NCBI GenBank assembly: GCA_031268115.1
Contig: JAIRXV010000232.1
Coordinates: 1 to 6,416, forward strand
DNA: 6,416 bases
Direction: 5' to 3'
DNA from: Bifidobacteriaceae bacterium
GTDB taxonomy: Bacteria > Actinomycetota > Actinomycetes > Actinomycetales > WQXJ01
Numbering within the stretch: the stretch's first letter is position 1; each line of letters starts with the position of its first letter. Below the pieces are notes generated by a model, which was not told the origin of the DNA, made no database searches, and worked only from the letters and a program-made list of their open reading frames with translations. This document shows positions 6,390 to 6,416 of this stretch, piece by piece. A program made the translations under genes and the position numbers.

Positions 6390-6416
6390 GAAGGCGGCGC
6401 GCCCGGTGGCGTTTGG

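Noticed and set aside
6390..6416. Promoter of the operon
   Set aside because: Only 27 bases lie upstream of the riboswitch in this window and no convincing -10/-35 pair can be read there.

Overview
The window is high-GC DNA (about two thirds G+C), and every supported gene reads on the minus strand. Alanine/glycine-rich proteins, an EcfT with an extra-long C-terminus, and ABC ATPases arranged for a two-domain fusion point to an actinomycete (Actinomycetota). I cannot name a genus. The content is one cobalamin (vitamin B12) uptake operon, running from high coordinates to low.

Layout in transcription order. (1) A cobalamin riboswitch at about 6389-6212, followed by a leader whose hairpin can hide the first ribosome binding site. 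(2) A 766-residue secreted protein (6130-3830) with an N-terminal DUF4430-like beta domain, an alpha/alpha-barrel of the prenyltransferase/squalene-oxidase type, a Pro/Gly/Thr linker, and C-terminal surface-repeat and fibronectin-III domains. (3) A 482-residue second DUF4430-like protein (3843-2395) with a signal peptide, a roughly 250-residue low-complexity stalk and a C-terminal membrane anchor. (4) EcfT (2398-1208), the transmembrane coupling protein of an energy-coupling factor (ECF) transporter. (5) A 233-nt gap filled by an 18-bp repeat array. (6) An ECF ATPase (974-177). (7) The start of a second ABC ATPase (from about 107, running off the window at 1), in the same frame as the first and separated from it only by a TAA codon.

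Working model (inference from family knowledge and the riboswitch). When B12 is scarce the riboswitch lets the operon be translated. The two DUF4430-like proteins, which resemble the two domain types of animal intrinsic factor and transcobalamin, capture the corrinoid outside the membrane and pass it to an ECF importer. EcfT and the ATPases power that importer. No substrate-binding S component is present in the window; it may lie beyond coordinate 1 or elsewhere.

The points most worth a second look are the reversed, transcobalamin-like domain order of the secreted protein, the in-frame stop between the two ATPase domains, and the 18-bp repeat array, which sits where a GTGA-coupled start would add about 79 residues to the ATPase.
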